Notes: generated by a model not told the origin, from the sequence alone. DNA of 64,000 nt from Dioszegia crocea (GCA_001600615.1 BCKK01000006.1:124001-188000); one strand, 5' to 3'. Positions 47,542-59,945 are shown, counted from the first letter of the stretch. Made by a program: numbers and translations.

Positions 47542-48641
47542 CTAGAAGAACTCGTCCAAGACTGTGCCGTAGTCAAATGGCAGTTGTCTGTACTTGACAA
47601 GTCGGCCATCGACCAATAGCTCCTCCAGCCCCACCTTCTTGTAGCCCTCAACCTCGAAAATATCGTCCCCTATTGAATGTTGACCTCGAGACCACTTGAG
47701 TTTGACGCTCTCAGCCAGTGCCCAAGGACTTCGGTCGGCAATCATGCTCAGACTGCGCTCGTCGGTCGTCCTAGCAACCTTGGTGGTTTCGGAGAACTTG
47801 CGGGACATGGCGTCTGCGATCTCGGAACCGGTCGGAGAGAACTCGTTCAGGCCGATGGTCCGGCCTGCAAGTTTGTCGATTGGGGTAAGAGGGAGTAGGG
47901 AAGCGAGTGCTGTAGCTACGTAGGCACGAGTACTGATCGTCAGCTATCGCCCCAGGCGGCATATAACGGCGCAGTAGCTGAGTGGGCAGGTTGGTCTAGA
48001 TGCTCACCATAGATTGATCCGACGGCGGTCTGTTTGGCCTGTGTGTACGATTCGGTTATTGATTAGATCCACTCCGACGCGCCTGAATAGGTCAGCTTCG
48101 GTCACCAGGCGGGACGTACCCTACAGCCAGATGATCCAAACTTACGGCGTGTCTAGAGCAAACTCAGCGAAGTTGCCAGCCAGGATATTGAGCATGGGGA
48201 CCCCCTCCTTCTTTAACGCCCGCTCAAGCACCTCCTTGTTGTGGATGACAGGTATGAGGTCATCCTCTTTAGTGTGCTTGTAGGCAAAGTCAGAGGGGAT
48301 GAAAAGCTTTGTTCCGGCCCGTCGCAAATGCGGAACGAGGGATAATTGATCAGCAAGACCTTGCTGTCCTACAAGTGAGCTGAGACGTTAGCGAACCCCA
48401 TAACCGCACTCTGCGAAGCTCACAGGACAATGTCGGCTCCGCTTATTGCCTCAAGCACAGATTGTTCGTCTGCCCAATCTACCTCTATCGCCTTGACATT
48501 CGCCGGCAAGTCCCCCGGAGAAGACCCTTTGCGATATAGCGCCGTGATTGTCGAAGGCGTCTCGGAGAGTCTAGCGATGACTGCAGTGGCTAGCCACCCC
48601 CGAGGGCCGAGGACGGCGATACTGTTTGCGCGGGTTGACAT
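47542..48641 (-). CDS. NmrA-like / isoflavone-reductase-type NAD(P)-binding protein
   Basis: An atypical short-chain dehydrogenase fold that binds NAD(P)H, with members acting as reductases or redox sensors. It starts MSTRANSIAVLGPRGWLATA, a variant of the GxxGxxG dinucleotide loop (GPRGWLA). Further blocks: VDWADEQSVLEAISGADIVL; SLVGQQGLADQL; RAGTKLFIPSDFAYKHT; VHNKEVLERALKKEGVPMLN-like region; GNFAEFALDTPRVGVD. It ends LPFDYGTVLDEFF. The first intron's frame-preserving acceptor is GTCTCAG, giving VLSLVGQQG; a nearer TTGTAG would break the frame. Four or so introns. The substrate is unknown, and no adjacent biosynthetic cluster was seen. Confidence 0.85.
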
Positions 48642-49035
48642 GAGTGGATGTGAGGGGGATGTGAGAGGGGCCGGAAGAGTAGATAACTTGATCGTAGCTG
48701 ATCAGACGAGAAAGGTAGGGTGTTCGCTTTTGCGCCCTGTTCTGGCAATTATGAATCAATGCTTCATATAGTCGATACAGCTCCGAAGATCTGGAATTCG
48801 GGTATTGATGTCGAGAAGACGACGGGAATTCGTCGTATCCATCACGAATTCCTGGCGATAGCTGATTCATCTTTCGCGTTATGGGGCTGATGAGGAATGC
48901 GGTTCATCCGACATTTATCCCGTCTACGCCGTACGGACAAATGGTAGGAATAATTGGGATTCCGCTTGCATCGAAGCAGAGGGAGAAGGCGAGATCGGGA
49001 ATGCTAGTTATACATGACTCGGCCGCGACTCTAGT
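48642..49035. other. Intergenic, NmrA-like promoter side
   Basis: About 390 bases upstream of the minus-strand NmrA-like gene and downstream of the next minus-strand gene. No gene or repeat seen. Confidence 0.4.
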
Positions 49036-51037
49036 CTACATTTCGCACGCCTTTGGTGTTGCCTGAATGATGCCCTTCAAGCTCTCGGCGTACTTCTCTA
49101 GCTCATCAGCCACGCCCCGAGCCTGCTTCTCTAGCTTCGCCACTTCAGCCGCCGCGCCAGCACAACCCGCTACCATGACACGAGCGACATCCCTCAGTCG
49201 TTCCGCCTCCGCTAACATTTTCTCCGTAGTCGCAGTACCCGACATCGCCTGGAGCTGATCCGACATCTCGGTGAAATCGCCCAGACCAGCGTTAATCGTT
49301 TCGAGATTGTCATTTGCAGATGTGACGTTTAGATTCCAGTCCCTCGTAGCCTCGTGCCACTTTTTGGATTTCGTCTCGCCAAGGCGCCGAGGTCGACCGT
49401 CATCGTGGTATTCGAGGTCGTTCACGTCCGAATATGAGACAGCGTCGAGTTTAGAGAAGTCTGCTATCGCGAGATGGGATCGTCGGCTGAGAGGCTGGCT
49501 GTGTATGTATCAGTCCGACGGATCCCAACCAAACCCCTGCATGCACATCCCACAGCGGTATCACTCACAGTCGGAGATAGTGCAAGAAGCCGGTCTGGGC
49601 CTGATCCATCCGACCTGACAGGCCCGGTGTGCTGATCATGAGACCGACCGAGGGACTGCAGATTGACGATACGCTCCGGATAGTATTGAACAGAGCAGGC
49701 GCATGGTGAGAAGTATCGATTCTGAGTTGGTCGAGTTTCCCGCTGATGTCAAGGCCATCCACTGTCAACGCATCTTGGCAGAACGACTCTGCCAGATGCA
49801 ATCCAGCCATGGCGATGCGCAGAATGCGTAGATTCGGCAGTTCGGTCCGGATGGTTGAAACGATGACTGAGAGATCGCCAAATGATAGGTTGGGCTGCCG
49901 AGTGGACGGAGGATGCGTCCGGTTGGTGAGCTCCAGATGCGTGAGGGAATGAGCGGCAATTGTGGCAAATTCTTGGAAGTCCGATATGTCCCAGGGGAGG
50001 ATCGCGTGTGCGACAATCTTTGCCAAGCGGATGCCGTGTCTGTGTGCAATTTGTCGCTTATACACTCTGATGATATCAGTCATCGTGATTGGCAAATCTC
50101 CAAATCTGGCGATCTTGTGGATGTCTCCAAGCCGGGCATCTTCGCGCAGGATGCGCAACATGGTTCCAGCGTCCCGAGACGCGGCTGCGGCCACGACCAC
50201 CAGATTGAACCGCTCGTGTAGCGTGTAGCCGGATGGGGGGACCGATTGCCGAAGTGTGGCTGCGAACGTCTCGGCAGGTCCGGCAAATTCAATGGTTCTG
50301 ATTACGTCGATATGACCGAGCGTAGAAGACGCCGCGAACTGGTGCAGGTCTGTGGATTCAGGGCTAGAAGTCGAGGGGAAGCTGATACACCAGTCGTCTT
50401 GTCGATGATAGGAGGGGCGGTGAAAAGAGAGCCGCCTCAGGTTTGGGAAGAATTTCCTCAATGGAGGTACTATGATGTTGACGAGATCGGCATGATACTG
50501 CCTGAGGTAGTGTGTAAAGTCGTCCTCGGGCAATCGTCCTTGCAGGCCCAAGCGGATGCGAGCTTTTGGTATGAGGGCCCGTCGTTCAGACAAGGACAAT
50601 TTCAGGTCCTCTGCGTTGATCTCTCGTACCGCGTTGCAGTAGATCTTCTGTCGATACTGTCCTGTCAGAACAAACTCAGAGGAGCAACACAGCGACAGAC
50701 AGGTCGGTAGAGGAAACAGAAGGCTCACATATGCCTTCTTCATGGTGACTGCCAAATTGTGACTGATATTCCCATAGAGCGGCTTTGCGACCTCGGTCAT
50801 ACCCTTCCTCTCTAGCAGCATGCAACTCGCCAGGTCGGACTTGGCGAGTGAGCTGAATAACTGAGCGCGGATCTCTAGGACGTTGTAGGTGGCCCTTGCG
50901 GCCGAGGTGGGTGCAGCAGGTGCCTGCTGAGAGGTCGCAAAGGGTTCCGAATCAGAGTTCGGATCCAGACAGCGCAAAGATTTCCCTGCCTGGGTTCGGA
51001 GAGTTTTACCTCCTTGACTTTGATGGAGGGTGGACAT
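49036..51037 (-). CDS. F-box/LRR-like protein with C-terminal coiled coil, unknown function
   Basis: About 610 residues. It starts MSTLHQSQGGKTLRTQAGKS. An N-terminal helical block (LEIRAQLFSSLAKSDLASCM then LLERKGMTEVAKPLYGNISH) resembles the F-box-type opening of fungal LRR proteins. LRR-like repeats follow, such as LRKFFPNLRRLSFHRPSY and SLTHLELTNRTH with LPNLRILRIAMAGLHL. A short intron near 49515-49570 joins LHYLRL to QPLSRRSHLAIADF. The last exon is coiled coil (NDNLETINAGLGDFTEMSDQ; EVAKLEKQARGVADELEKYA). An intron near 50700 joins KKAY to YRQKIYCN. If the F-box reading is right it would recruit substrates to an SCF ligase. I could not confirm a canonical F-box. The frame also stays open to an upstream ATG at 51256 (73 more codons). 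Confidence 0.62.
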
Positions 51038-51733
51038 GTTGATTGATGAGCAGGGAGCGATGTACGTATCAACAATATGTGTAATGATAAGGGGGGGCGG
51101 GCGATTGTTACTGCAGGCCAGGCTTCGGTCGGCGCTCGGACTTGAGTGGGGCCCCATTTTGCCTCCGCGTTTCGGCCTAGTCACATGACCTGAAATCTGA
51201 AGCGCGTGCGGAAATTCATCTGGCCTAGGCCTCGGATTGACCGCCCTTGCCAGCATTGAACAGGCTTAGACAGATCCTCGAGGAGGCCGGGTAGGTCATA
51301 ATACAAGTGGAAACGTGTAAGGCTGGACCACAAAATTTATCCCGGCGGGGTGGGGAGTGGCGTGGCTGAGCGGTGGAGTTGGTCGCATTGACTTAGGCCG
51401 TTCGATATTAGAGGTCAGATCGAAAGAGTAGTGTACGTCTGTAGGCCTCGTTGAATCTCGGGGTGTAGGAAGGTCGCCCCAGCTTTCCCTATGGTTGTCT
51501 ACGACTCATACTCGACGATGACATCTGCTTGAAACGGCATGTTTCAGGATAGATTTGCCACTTACGGAACCAATATCTGAAACACGGAGGCGGAGTGACG
51601 GTGTGGAGGTGTGTGTGTGCACCGTCAACCAAACAGCCGTCCCATGGAAGTTGACAACCACTCTTGACAATAGGACCCAAGCGGTCTCAAGGCTCAAGGT
51701 GTCCTCAGTCTCGGCTCTTGAGATACCGCCAAT
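51038..51733. other. Divergent intergenic region between LRR-like gene and unknown gene
   Basis: About 700 bases. Near 51170-51235 a CGGCCTAG word and an opposing CTGGCCTAGGCCTCGG word flank a TCACATGA E-box-like element. A tRNA A-box-like match at 51363-51373 has no matching B box or stem and is not called. No protein gene seen apart from the possible N-terminal extension on the minus strand. Confidence 0.4.
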
Positions 51734-53157
51734 ATGAAAGCAACCAAGGCTCTACCCTCCCTCGCCGCCAAGGTCTTCGACATCCCACAGGCACGCCTTC
51801 GCCAAATTTCTCAGCTCCTCGCTGATGAGTACCCCAAGCTGGTCGCTGCAGGTGTCAACAGCTTTGCAGCAGTACACCATCATCTCATTGAAGACCCCGC
51901 CATTGAGGCGTACCTCGATAGTACGTCACCGGAAGTGGTAGCGAGGATAATCAGGAAGGCGAAGGCTGCACTTGCTGAAGGGTGTTGGGTGACCGAAGGC
52001 CATGTGAAGGAATACCTCAGGATATGGATGGCTGATACTGTAAGTGATAATTGTGTATCCTCGGGAAATGGGCAAAGATGGCTGACCAGTGACGCAGCTC
52101 CGCAGCCAAGTCTTCGGAGCGGCAGAAGAGCATTGGAGAGTCTATTTACGCCTAAAACTCCAATACCTTATCCCCACCAGAGGGTCGAGATCCATGATCC
52201 CGGATCGGCAGGGTACATGGAGTAAGCAGAGGCTGTCCTGGAAGGTGCAGGTAGCTATCAAAAGTCGTGATGTAAGTCGGCCTCAGAGGTATCACTGGCG
52301 ATTCCACAGCTGACCCGACCAGAATCGAGAACCGGCCTATCCACACCCTCTCATACGCCATCTCCGGCTCAAGCACGATGGCCTCGCTCGCCTCAGTAGC
52401 AAATGGACCCAAGGCCGGGCGTCCAAGTGGTACCGAAAGAAGAAGAAGGTGGCAAAGAGGAAAGCGGATGCGGTGGGGTTTCGCAGCCCATTGCGGATGG
52501 AGGTGAGATTGGAATCGGAGGACAGGGACGAGGAGAATTTTGAGGGACTGGGTATCAAGGGTGGAATGAAGGGAATGGAGGAGGGAGAGGGCATGGAAGA
52601 TCAGGACGCACGAGAAGTCTCCGTTCTCCTGGACAATCCTGTCGTCGACATGAGGAATGTCGATGCGGCGCGAACGACCTCTACCGGCATCATCTACGAC
52701 AACATCCTTCACGCTCGGGTGCCAGAGGGGTCGAATGGATCGACGATCGGCTGTTCATCTCCTACTACAGCACCAGGTACTCCGATCCATTGGAGCTGGG
52801 GCCAGCACTGGCGTTGCGGAACCTTGAGGGTTGGCTCCGAGCTTGCTGACCAGACGATGGGCCTGGGGCGTCTCCGGCAGTGTGCCTGATTAGGTCTTGG
52901 TATGTTAAGAGTAAGTCGCAAGGTCTCCCGTCTATGATGGGTGATCGCTGATAAGCAGTTGCGCTGGGAGGATGATTTATTAGTTGTGAGTTTGGTAAGA
53001 GTTGATCCAGGGTTTTCAGGCTCTACTTGACACTTCGCCCGAGCACAGCTAACACTCCCAGTTCTTCCGCCTGAATAGAGCAATACATGTGAATGAGGAG
53101 CAGAGAGATCCCACTGGGCTTGATTGGATGTGTATTATGGTCAAAGGTTGTACATAG
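51734..53157 (+). CDS. Uncharacterised protein, 3' half with uncertain splicing or a frame disruption
   Basis: The 5' half is a convincing gene: MKATKALPSLAAKVFDIPQA, QISQLLADEYPKLVAAG and HVKEYLRIWMADT. An intron follows, then LRSQVFGAAEEHWRVYLRLK, another intron, then NREPAYPHPLIRHLRLKHDG, a basic KWYRKKKKVAKRKADA stretch and an acidic region. The 3' end also looks coding: LRWEDDLLV, intron, FFRLNRAIHVNEEQRDPTGL, ending VKGCT with TAG 53155-53157. Between about 52720 and 52900 the frames conflict. One path splices 52777-52894 from the acidic frame into GLGMLR. The alternative frame gives VEWIDDRLFISYYSTR but then meets stops. The simplest unspliced reading ends at 52889. I do not recognise the family. 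Confidence 0.5.
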
Positions 53158-53423
53158 ATCTACACCGCGATTCCGAGCTTGTATATAAGATGAATGTAGC
53201 TGTAGTAAGCTGATATGCCGGTACAGCCCCTGCAGGTGAAAAGATTAGAGAGCACCGATCAAGAAAGTCGACCACCAACAAGATATCCATCACTACAACT
53301 TCTGGGGAGCGCTACAAAACAAGTTTCTTGAACAAACGCAATATGCTCAGCTAGAGTCTTTGGGCCGGCAGATCCAGGTATAAACTACTCCGACCCCATA
53401 CGCTTCATTGACCGCCCATCGAA

Positions 53424-55280
53424 TTAGGCCTTGACCTTCTGTCTCTCCCTGGCCTCCCTCAATTCGTCCAGCTGACTCTTTCTCCTCACTCCCTGTGCCT
53501 CTGTGCTCTTTCGTCTCTCCGTCTCCAGCCTTCCTTCACGCTCAGCACTCGTTCCCATCTTCAGCTCTTCGAGCTCTTTGCTTAGCTCCTTGCCCCGCCT
53601 CCGGGTGAGGGCTGCCGGCCGATCGTACGGCTTGACCGGCTTGCTCTTGGAGCCGCTAGATGAGGATCGCTTGGAGTGTGTAGAGTGGAGAGAAGACGAG
53701 GAAGGGGTGGTGGCGATGGAAGAGTGACTAGCATCGTCGCTCTCGCTCGTATTGACTGTGATGATGCTCGAGCCAGATGGCGAATTGGGGCGGATAGGAA
53801 GGGTATGGGTGGCGAGAGAAGAAGATGGATCGCGATAGTCGCTATCGCGTATGACGACTGACTCGGGTGGTGTGGGATAATCGACGTGTGGTTCGTCCGC
53901 AAGATCGATAAGCATTTGCTCAACCTTTCCATCACTATCCGTCTCATCGGTGATGTCACTGAGAGTGTCCATCTCCTCGAGCAGGATCTCGACCGCGGCA
54001 CCGATATCACCCTTGACACGAGCAAGGATGCCATTGATGTGGTCGGACGTGAATGCGTGACCGGCCGGGAGTGACGCCAGCACGAGAGACGCGTTGCTAG
54101 GTGTTCCCTTGCCAGATACTGGAGCAGCAGCAGGCATTTCGCCCCTGGCTATTCTCGCTGACTCGCTACGGTCCTTCTCATGTGGCAATGCGAGGCGATC
54201 CTCAACTTCAGCCGGACCCCGCTCTCGATCGCCTTTCCGACGCACTGACTGATAGTGCTCGGCGTCATTGAAAAGGGCTAACCAGAGCATGGATCGCCCA
54301 TCCCGGACTGGAGGGAGGTACTGCTCGAGGGCAGACGCGTAGAGGGGTGATGAGGGAGGTGGAGCGGCGGGAGTTTGGAGGAGGGATATGGTAGATGATC
54401 GCGTCCGACGACGAGGACCTGGAGTAGAGGGCGTATCGGGCTGCTCTGAGGATACCTCGGCGCTGGTATCGGGAGGAGGTGAGGTGGCGACAGGGACTGA
54501 GGACGGGTCGTATGCGCATGGTATAGTTTCAGAGTGCTGCATGATCAGCGACTGCCCATACCACAAGCGCGTCAATCAACTTACATCTGAATGCACAATA
54601 CGTATATCGCGTCTTAGAAGCCGAGCTGCTGCGTGCACTTCAACCTCGCTAGCGTACTGGCCTGATTTATTAGCCATGGCACAACACAAAAAGATGAACA
54701 ACTTACCTGACTTCCGCATCCGCTTCACGTACGCCGCATAATTCTCTCCGTCGAGAAACGAGCAGAACCCCGCCCAGTATCCCAGGTCCTCCTCGTGCGC
54801 TTCCAAATAGTCACACGTCAACTTCCGCATCTCCGGGTGGCGCTTCTGATCGCCGTAGAGCTGATCTGACAACGCTCTGAATAAGCAGTTGCCGTCGCCC
54901 TCGACATCGCGCAGACTCAAGTTGAGACGCGCCACCTCGGACCTCACCGCCGTCTCCTCAATCTTCAGCTTGTCGAGGTCGGTCAGAGGTGAGGCGCGGG
55001 AAGAGCGGGTCTTTACGCGGGAAGTTGAGGGTACTTCCAGCCTGCGAGAGCTGGTTGCTGGCTGAGCTTTCGGATTACGACGGGGTCTACCACCTGCACC
55101 GCCACCACGTAGACGCAGGGGAGTATTGGAAGGAGTAGAGGTGAAAGACGGTACGAAGAAAGGTGCACATGCGAATTGCCGATCGGAAGTCGCGCGACCT
55201 GGGGAAGGGCCCATAGCGTTGGAAGAGGAAGGAAGCGATAGGGAGGGCACCATGATTGCGAAGGGGAACTGGTCCTCCAT
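53424..55280 (-). CDS. OTU-domain cysteine protease (OTUD3-like deubiquitinase)
   Basis: Removes ubiquitin from substrates. The OTU domain is near the N-terminus: LSLRDVEGDGNCLFRALSDQ has the catalytic Asp and Cys (DGNC), followed by LYGDQKRHPEMR. GYWAGFCSFLDGENYAAYVK and the EVEVHAAARLLRRDIRIVHS helix-strand follow. The catalytic histidine is in ALFNDAEHYQSVR. Between these lies a Ser/Pro-rich insert of about 100 residues. Downstream, HAFTSDHINGILARVKGD with IGAAVEILLEEMD looks like a UBA/CUE-type helical unit, as OTUD3-class enzymes carry. The tail is disordered with a basic, helical end (RRGKELSKELEELKMG). Two introns are modelled: RKSG to QYASE, and HSD to HSETIP. Start ATG 55278-55280. 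Linkage specificity is unknown. Confidence 0.87.
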
Positions 55281-55824
55281 GGTGTAGAGAGACCAGATCT
55301 TCGCCGAGGGGCGAAGTAGAATATTCGAGAGCGAGCTCGGTGTGGATTGACAAAGGTTGACAATTGGGGTGAAGGGGAGATGAAGGGGTGGTGCGGGGCA
55401 CGTGAGTCGATTGGGTGATTGGGTGGCGCTGTGTTCCAGCTGAAGCGGCGGAAAGATGCTGATTGGATCTCGATGGGTATGTTGGGTGAGGCAGAAGACC
55501 CTTGCTAAGGGTCGACACGCTTTAAGCAATTGCTTGTGATATCGAAGGAGATACGGGGAGAGGTGGGGTTGACGGGGTTGAGGCGAGGGTGGCGTCGTTG
55601 ATGACGATCCATTAGGAAAAACTTGTTTGGATTTACTAATCAAAATTGCGTAATCCCCATATTCATTAGGAATAGGTGACTCTTGCTTGACATCGTGTGA
55701 CCGATGCAGATTTGGCCAGACATTCATAGCATGTCATACAATATTTGAAGAGACGCTACGGCCATGCTCTACGGAAGGCACTATACTCATAAAACCCCCA
55801 AATCAGATGATAATCGCACAGCAC

Positions 55825-57568
55825 CTAAACCTTCTCCGCCTTCAGATCCTCGTCAGTCCTTACCTGGCCAATGTTCTCCTCGGCATGGTGACCCTTGGGA
55901 ACCGCCGCACCATGCAGCTTGTCCTCTGACAAGTCCTCGACATGGTAGACCGCCTCGGTATCGTAGTTGGTGTCGGGAGTCTTGTAGAGGACATAGAACA
56001 TGAATGGGAGGGAGACGAGGAGAAGGAGCCACGACACAAGGTGTTCGGTAAGGTAGGGAGTGGCAACTGCGTCCATGCCGAATCTGACTATTAGCTTTTG
56101 CAAGCATCAAGAACCGAAGACTTACGAGATGGCACCGCCCGCTGATTGAACACCCTTGTAGTAACCGGCAAGACGGGCGAGTCTGAAGGGGTCATTAGAC
56201 ATGGAGGACATGGAGTAGTAGGCGAGACCCTGGTAGGCTGCGTCTCCAAAGTAGTCTATGAGTCAGCGATGAACCTATCATGGAGAATGGTAGCTTACAT
56301 GCGCCGAGGAGGATGATGGGACCGATCGAGGCCTTGTCCGTCCAGTCCCAGTAAGGGGGAATGCTGTTCCTGGTGAACTGAACCTGGAGAATGAGACCGC
56401 CGACCCAGATACCAATGGCGAGAGCGGCGATGGCGCCGAGGGCGGTGAAGGATCGCATTCTGCGCTTGAATGGGAGTTTGTCGACTAGAATACCGAGGAA
56501 GAGGGCACCAGAGATGGAGCCAAGACCAGTCACCAGAGCGGTGAGTGCTCGAGTTCGGCCCTGATTATCAGTCTTTATTCTTGTATATGGGAGTGCGATT
56601 CCGCTCACATTAAAGAGGTGGACAGTGATGGCTCCTTGGTAGGCATAGACTATATATCAACCTGGGTCACGGTAGCTATAAGACCTGGACTTACAGTAAT
56701 TGGAAGCGAAGCAGACCGGGAAGAGAGCAATCACCCTTCTGTCCTTGAAGAGCTTGAGGAAGTGGGTGAACTCTTCTCGGGGGCCAAGAGCAGCGGAAAG
56801 CTCAACAACGGTTCCGTCTCCTCGGACGACGGCATTGGGAGGGAGGATCAACCATGAGGTACCGATAGCGGTAAGCATGATGACCATGAAGGCGACGTAA
56901 ACCGAGGTGGAAACTGTTGGGAGTGTCGAGTTGGCTTGAATGCCCAAGGCAATGGCAGACCCGACGACGGTACCGGATTGGAACAGCATCCAGAAGATAC
57001 TGAATGCTCGTCCCTTGTCTTTCTCTAGAGGGTAGGACCTGGATCGTCAGCTTGGTGGAAACGAGGGAGAGAGGAGACATACATCATAATTGCACCCTGT
57101 GCGGACCAAAGAAGGGCGGCGGTGATACCGAGGATAGCACCAGCGGCGATCAAGAATGAACGGGTACCATTGGCCTGGTAAGCCCAGAGAGAGCCGACGT
57201 ATAGGGCGTAACCACTTGTTCCGAGGGATAGGGTGAGGCGTGGTCCGAGAATGTTGTTGACTGATCCAGCAAAGAAACCCATAATGGCGAAACATGCGTA
57301 CAGCACAGCGTTTGCTGTACTGCTAAGCTGAGGATCTTGCGTACCACCGGCGCCGAGACCACTGAAGGAGTTAGTGACGTCCCGACTGTTGTGTATTCTT
57401 GACCTACCCGATAGCACTGAACATCCCTACGGAGCAGAAACATACGAAACCGACCAAAACGACCTGGACCGTCGGGGAGTTATCTAGGGTGTCAGTGCAA
57501 GGTCGAGAGGTCGAGGGTCTGGACTTACATCGGACGTTACCAACCTTGATAGCTGCAAGATTGACCAT
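55825..57568 (-). CDS. UNC93-like major facilitator superfamily membrane protein
   Basis: Polytopic membrane protein of about 470 residues with roughly 11-12 hydrophobic segments, among them VQVVLVGFVCFCSVGMF, ALYACFAIMGFFAGSVNNIL-type, SFLIAAGAILGITAALLWSA, VYVAFMVIMLTAIGTSWLIL and HLVSWLLLLVSLPFMFYVLY. The GLGAGG start of the second exon, an asparagine-containing helix in FFAGSVNNILGPR, and WSAQGAIMMSYP match the UNC93/DUF895 fungal group. The acidic cytosolic tail ends DEDLKAEKV. Six or more short introns. ATG 57566-57568 (MVNLAAIKVGNVR). The substrate is unknown for this group. It shares a promoter region with an oxidoreductase of the Gfo/Idh/MocA family. Confidence 0.82.
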
Positions 57569-58277
57569 GGCGAATGATAGGGGAGGGGGAAGCGGGGCTA
57601 GTCACACTGTGGGTTGTTGAGAAGGGGAGAAGAGGGGCTATGAAAGCGTAGGATTCGAAGCGGTCAGGACAGCCGATTATATACACAAGATCTGAGAGAT
57701 AAGGACGAAGGTGGGAGATAGGGAATGTCGGGGCACCCAGAGTCAGGATATATACCCCACTGTTATTAGATACGCCCCGCGTCGTGTGAGCAGATGCTGG
57801 GCAGTCACAAGCGCGATGTTGGCTCGGGCGGATGGATGATTGCCGTTTTGGACCACGCAACACAAGGCGGCGTTTCCTCCGTCGGCTAAAGATGCTCTTC
57901 GGACCTTCGGCGCAGCATATGAGATCTGGGTGAGAAGTGAGGGAGGAGATAAGGGTCGGCAAGAACGGCGATGGCAAATGGTGGTCTTGTGATTGGGGGA
58001 CGGAGTACCGGCAGCTACGGTCCCGATTGCCGGTGGTACCCCGGTACCCGCCGAGATTCTCGCGAGCTCAGCTTCGCAAGATTGTTGCCTCGATGTCGAA
58101 CTGTAGGTAGTTGGTGCGAGGGCGATAATACTAGTGCTCGGCGTGATTGGTACACCTGCCATCTGATAGGTCCATAAAGGATGGAGGGAGCAGCGGCCAG
58201 TCTCCAGATTCAGCGCCAACTCCCATTCCTGTAGACCGACATACTTGCGCCCTCATCAACTCACGGTACTCAACAAC
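57569..58277. other. Divergent promoter between UNC93-like transporter and oxidoreductase
   Basis: About 710 bases. It contains a CCGGTGGTACCCCGGTACCCG stretch near 58030-58052, which holds two GGTACCC words and CGG triplets. No gene recognised. Confidence 0.4.
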
Positions 58278-59945
58278 ATGTCCGAAGTCGATATCCCCCT
58301 CGCCAAGGATGCCCACCAAGCGAACGGTCACGCCAATGGTCATATCAACGGCAACTCTCAGACTCAGAAGTGCGTGACTGTCGCCGTCATCGGCGGAGGT
58401 CAGCGAGGGCAGGTCAGTCAGGCCCAAACGATCCAGTCTAACTTGAACTCACTGACCCTGCCAGATCTATGCTGAGTACGCACTGAATCAGCCGCAAGCC
58501 ATGAAGGTGGTAGCGGTAGCCGAACCCAGACTTCACCGGCGCAAAGTCATGTCTCGCGCGTACGAGTGAGTTTTGATTGCTGACTTGCACTCATATAACG
58601 CTGACTCTCAAGTATCCCCGCCGACATGCAGTTTTCGGACTGGAAAGACTTTGTCAAGAAGGGCAAGATTGCAGATGCTGTGACCGTCTGCGTATTGGTG
58701 AGTCTCGTGCCTGCTCCAGAGCTGAGTGTAGGATGATCTTCATGCCGAGGTTGTTTCCGAGTGTGCCAAATTGGGTTACCATATCCTATGCGAGAAGCCA
58801 ATGGCAACCCAGGTCGAGCATTGCGTCAAGATGGTCAAAGAGGTCCAAGCTCAGCCGGGGACTATCTTTGGCGTTGGCCATGGTGAGTTTGAGGAACACT
58901 TGAGTGATTCTGAGATCTGACTCGCGCAGTCCTCCGTTACTCGCCTTACAATCGCGCTGTCAAATCCATCATTGACTCAGGGGTCCTCGGTGAGATCATC
59001 AATATCCAACACATCGAGCCCGTAGGCAATCAGCATTTCGCCCACAGCTATGTTCGGGGAAACTGGGGCAAAGAGGCCGATACGACCTTCTCGCTCATGG
59101 CCAAGTCATGTCACGATATCGACATCCTCTCATACTACCTCTCCGGCCTGACTCCGGTCAAGGTACACTCTTTCGGGTCGATTGGACATTTCAAGAAGTC
59201 CAAGAAACCAAAGGAGGCGGGGAACGCTACGCGATGCCTGGAGTGCCCTTATGAGTCGCAGTGCGTATGGTCCGCTAAGAAGATATATGTCGAGCCTCTC
59301 AGTGAGACTGAGGACCGAGAGAGGGTGAGTGATAGGGTCTGGTGTTGGCTGACAACAGTGGGCTCGTCATGTCGTCGATGCAGACGTACTGGATATTGAG
59401 AATGTCACTGAGGGCCTCAAGACCAGTCAGTATGGTCAATGTGTGTATGAAGCAGGGAATGATGTGGTGGATCATCAGATTGTCAACATTGAGTATGAAG
59501 GCGGGGTAACGGCTAGTATGACCATGAGTGCTTGTAAGTCTGCCGCTGAGGACGTAACTGACAGACAGTCTCCGAGCTCGTATGTGACAGAGGCACTCGT
59601 ATCCAGGGGACCAAGGGCGAGCTAGTCGGGGACATGACGACATTTGTAAGTTGAAGGTTGACCTTGTGCTGATTCCAGACCGTCTTTGATTTCCTCACTC
59701 GGACCAAGACAATGCACACCCCACCCAACGAAGGCGGCGGACACGGCGGTGGGGATCAAGGGCTTTCAAAGGCTTTCATCGATGCTGTCGCGGCCGCAGA
59801 TCAGACCATCCTCGGTGTCACTCCTGAAGAAATCCTCAACTCTCACTTGCTGGTATTTGCTGCCGAAAAGGCGAGAAGGGAAGAGAGGGTTGTACGATTT
59901 GCCGACTTCAAGGAGGGCGCTTTGAGGGGCGAAGCAGTATTTTAG
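58278..59945 (+). CDS. Gfo/Idh/MocA-family NAD(P)-dependent oxidoreductase
   Basis: Oxidises or reduces a sugar or related polyol at the expense of NAD(P). It starts [14 protein letters not shown]. The dinucleotide loop [18 protein letters not shown] is split by an intron. The EKP motif with catalytic lysine is [16 protein letters not shown]. Other blocks are [38 protein letters not shown] and [20 protein letters not shown], with [14 protein letters not shown] supplying the conserved Asp/His pair. A cysteine cluster, [10 protein letters not shown] then VWSAKKIY, resembles one seen in bacterial members. It ends GALRGEAVF. About seven introns. The physiological substrate is unknown. It is divergent from an UNC93-like transporter, so joint regulation is possible. 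Confidence 0.88.

Noticed and set aside
51363..51373. TGGCTGAGCGG, a match to the tRNA A box
   Set aside because: No matching B box at the right distance, no acceptor-stem complement and no plausible cloverleaf could be drawn.
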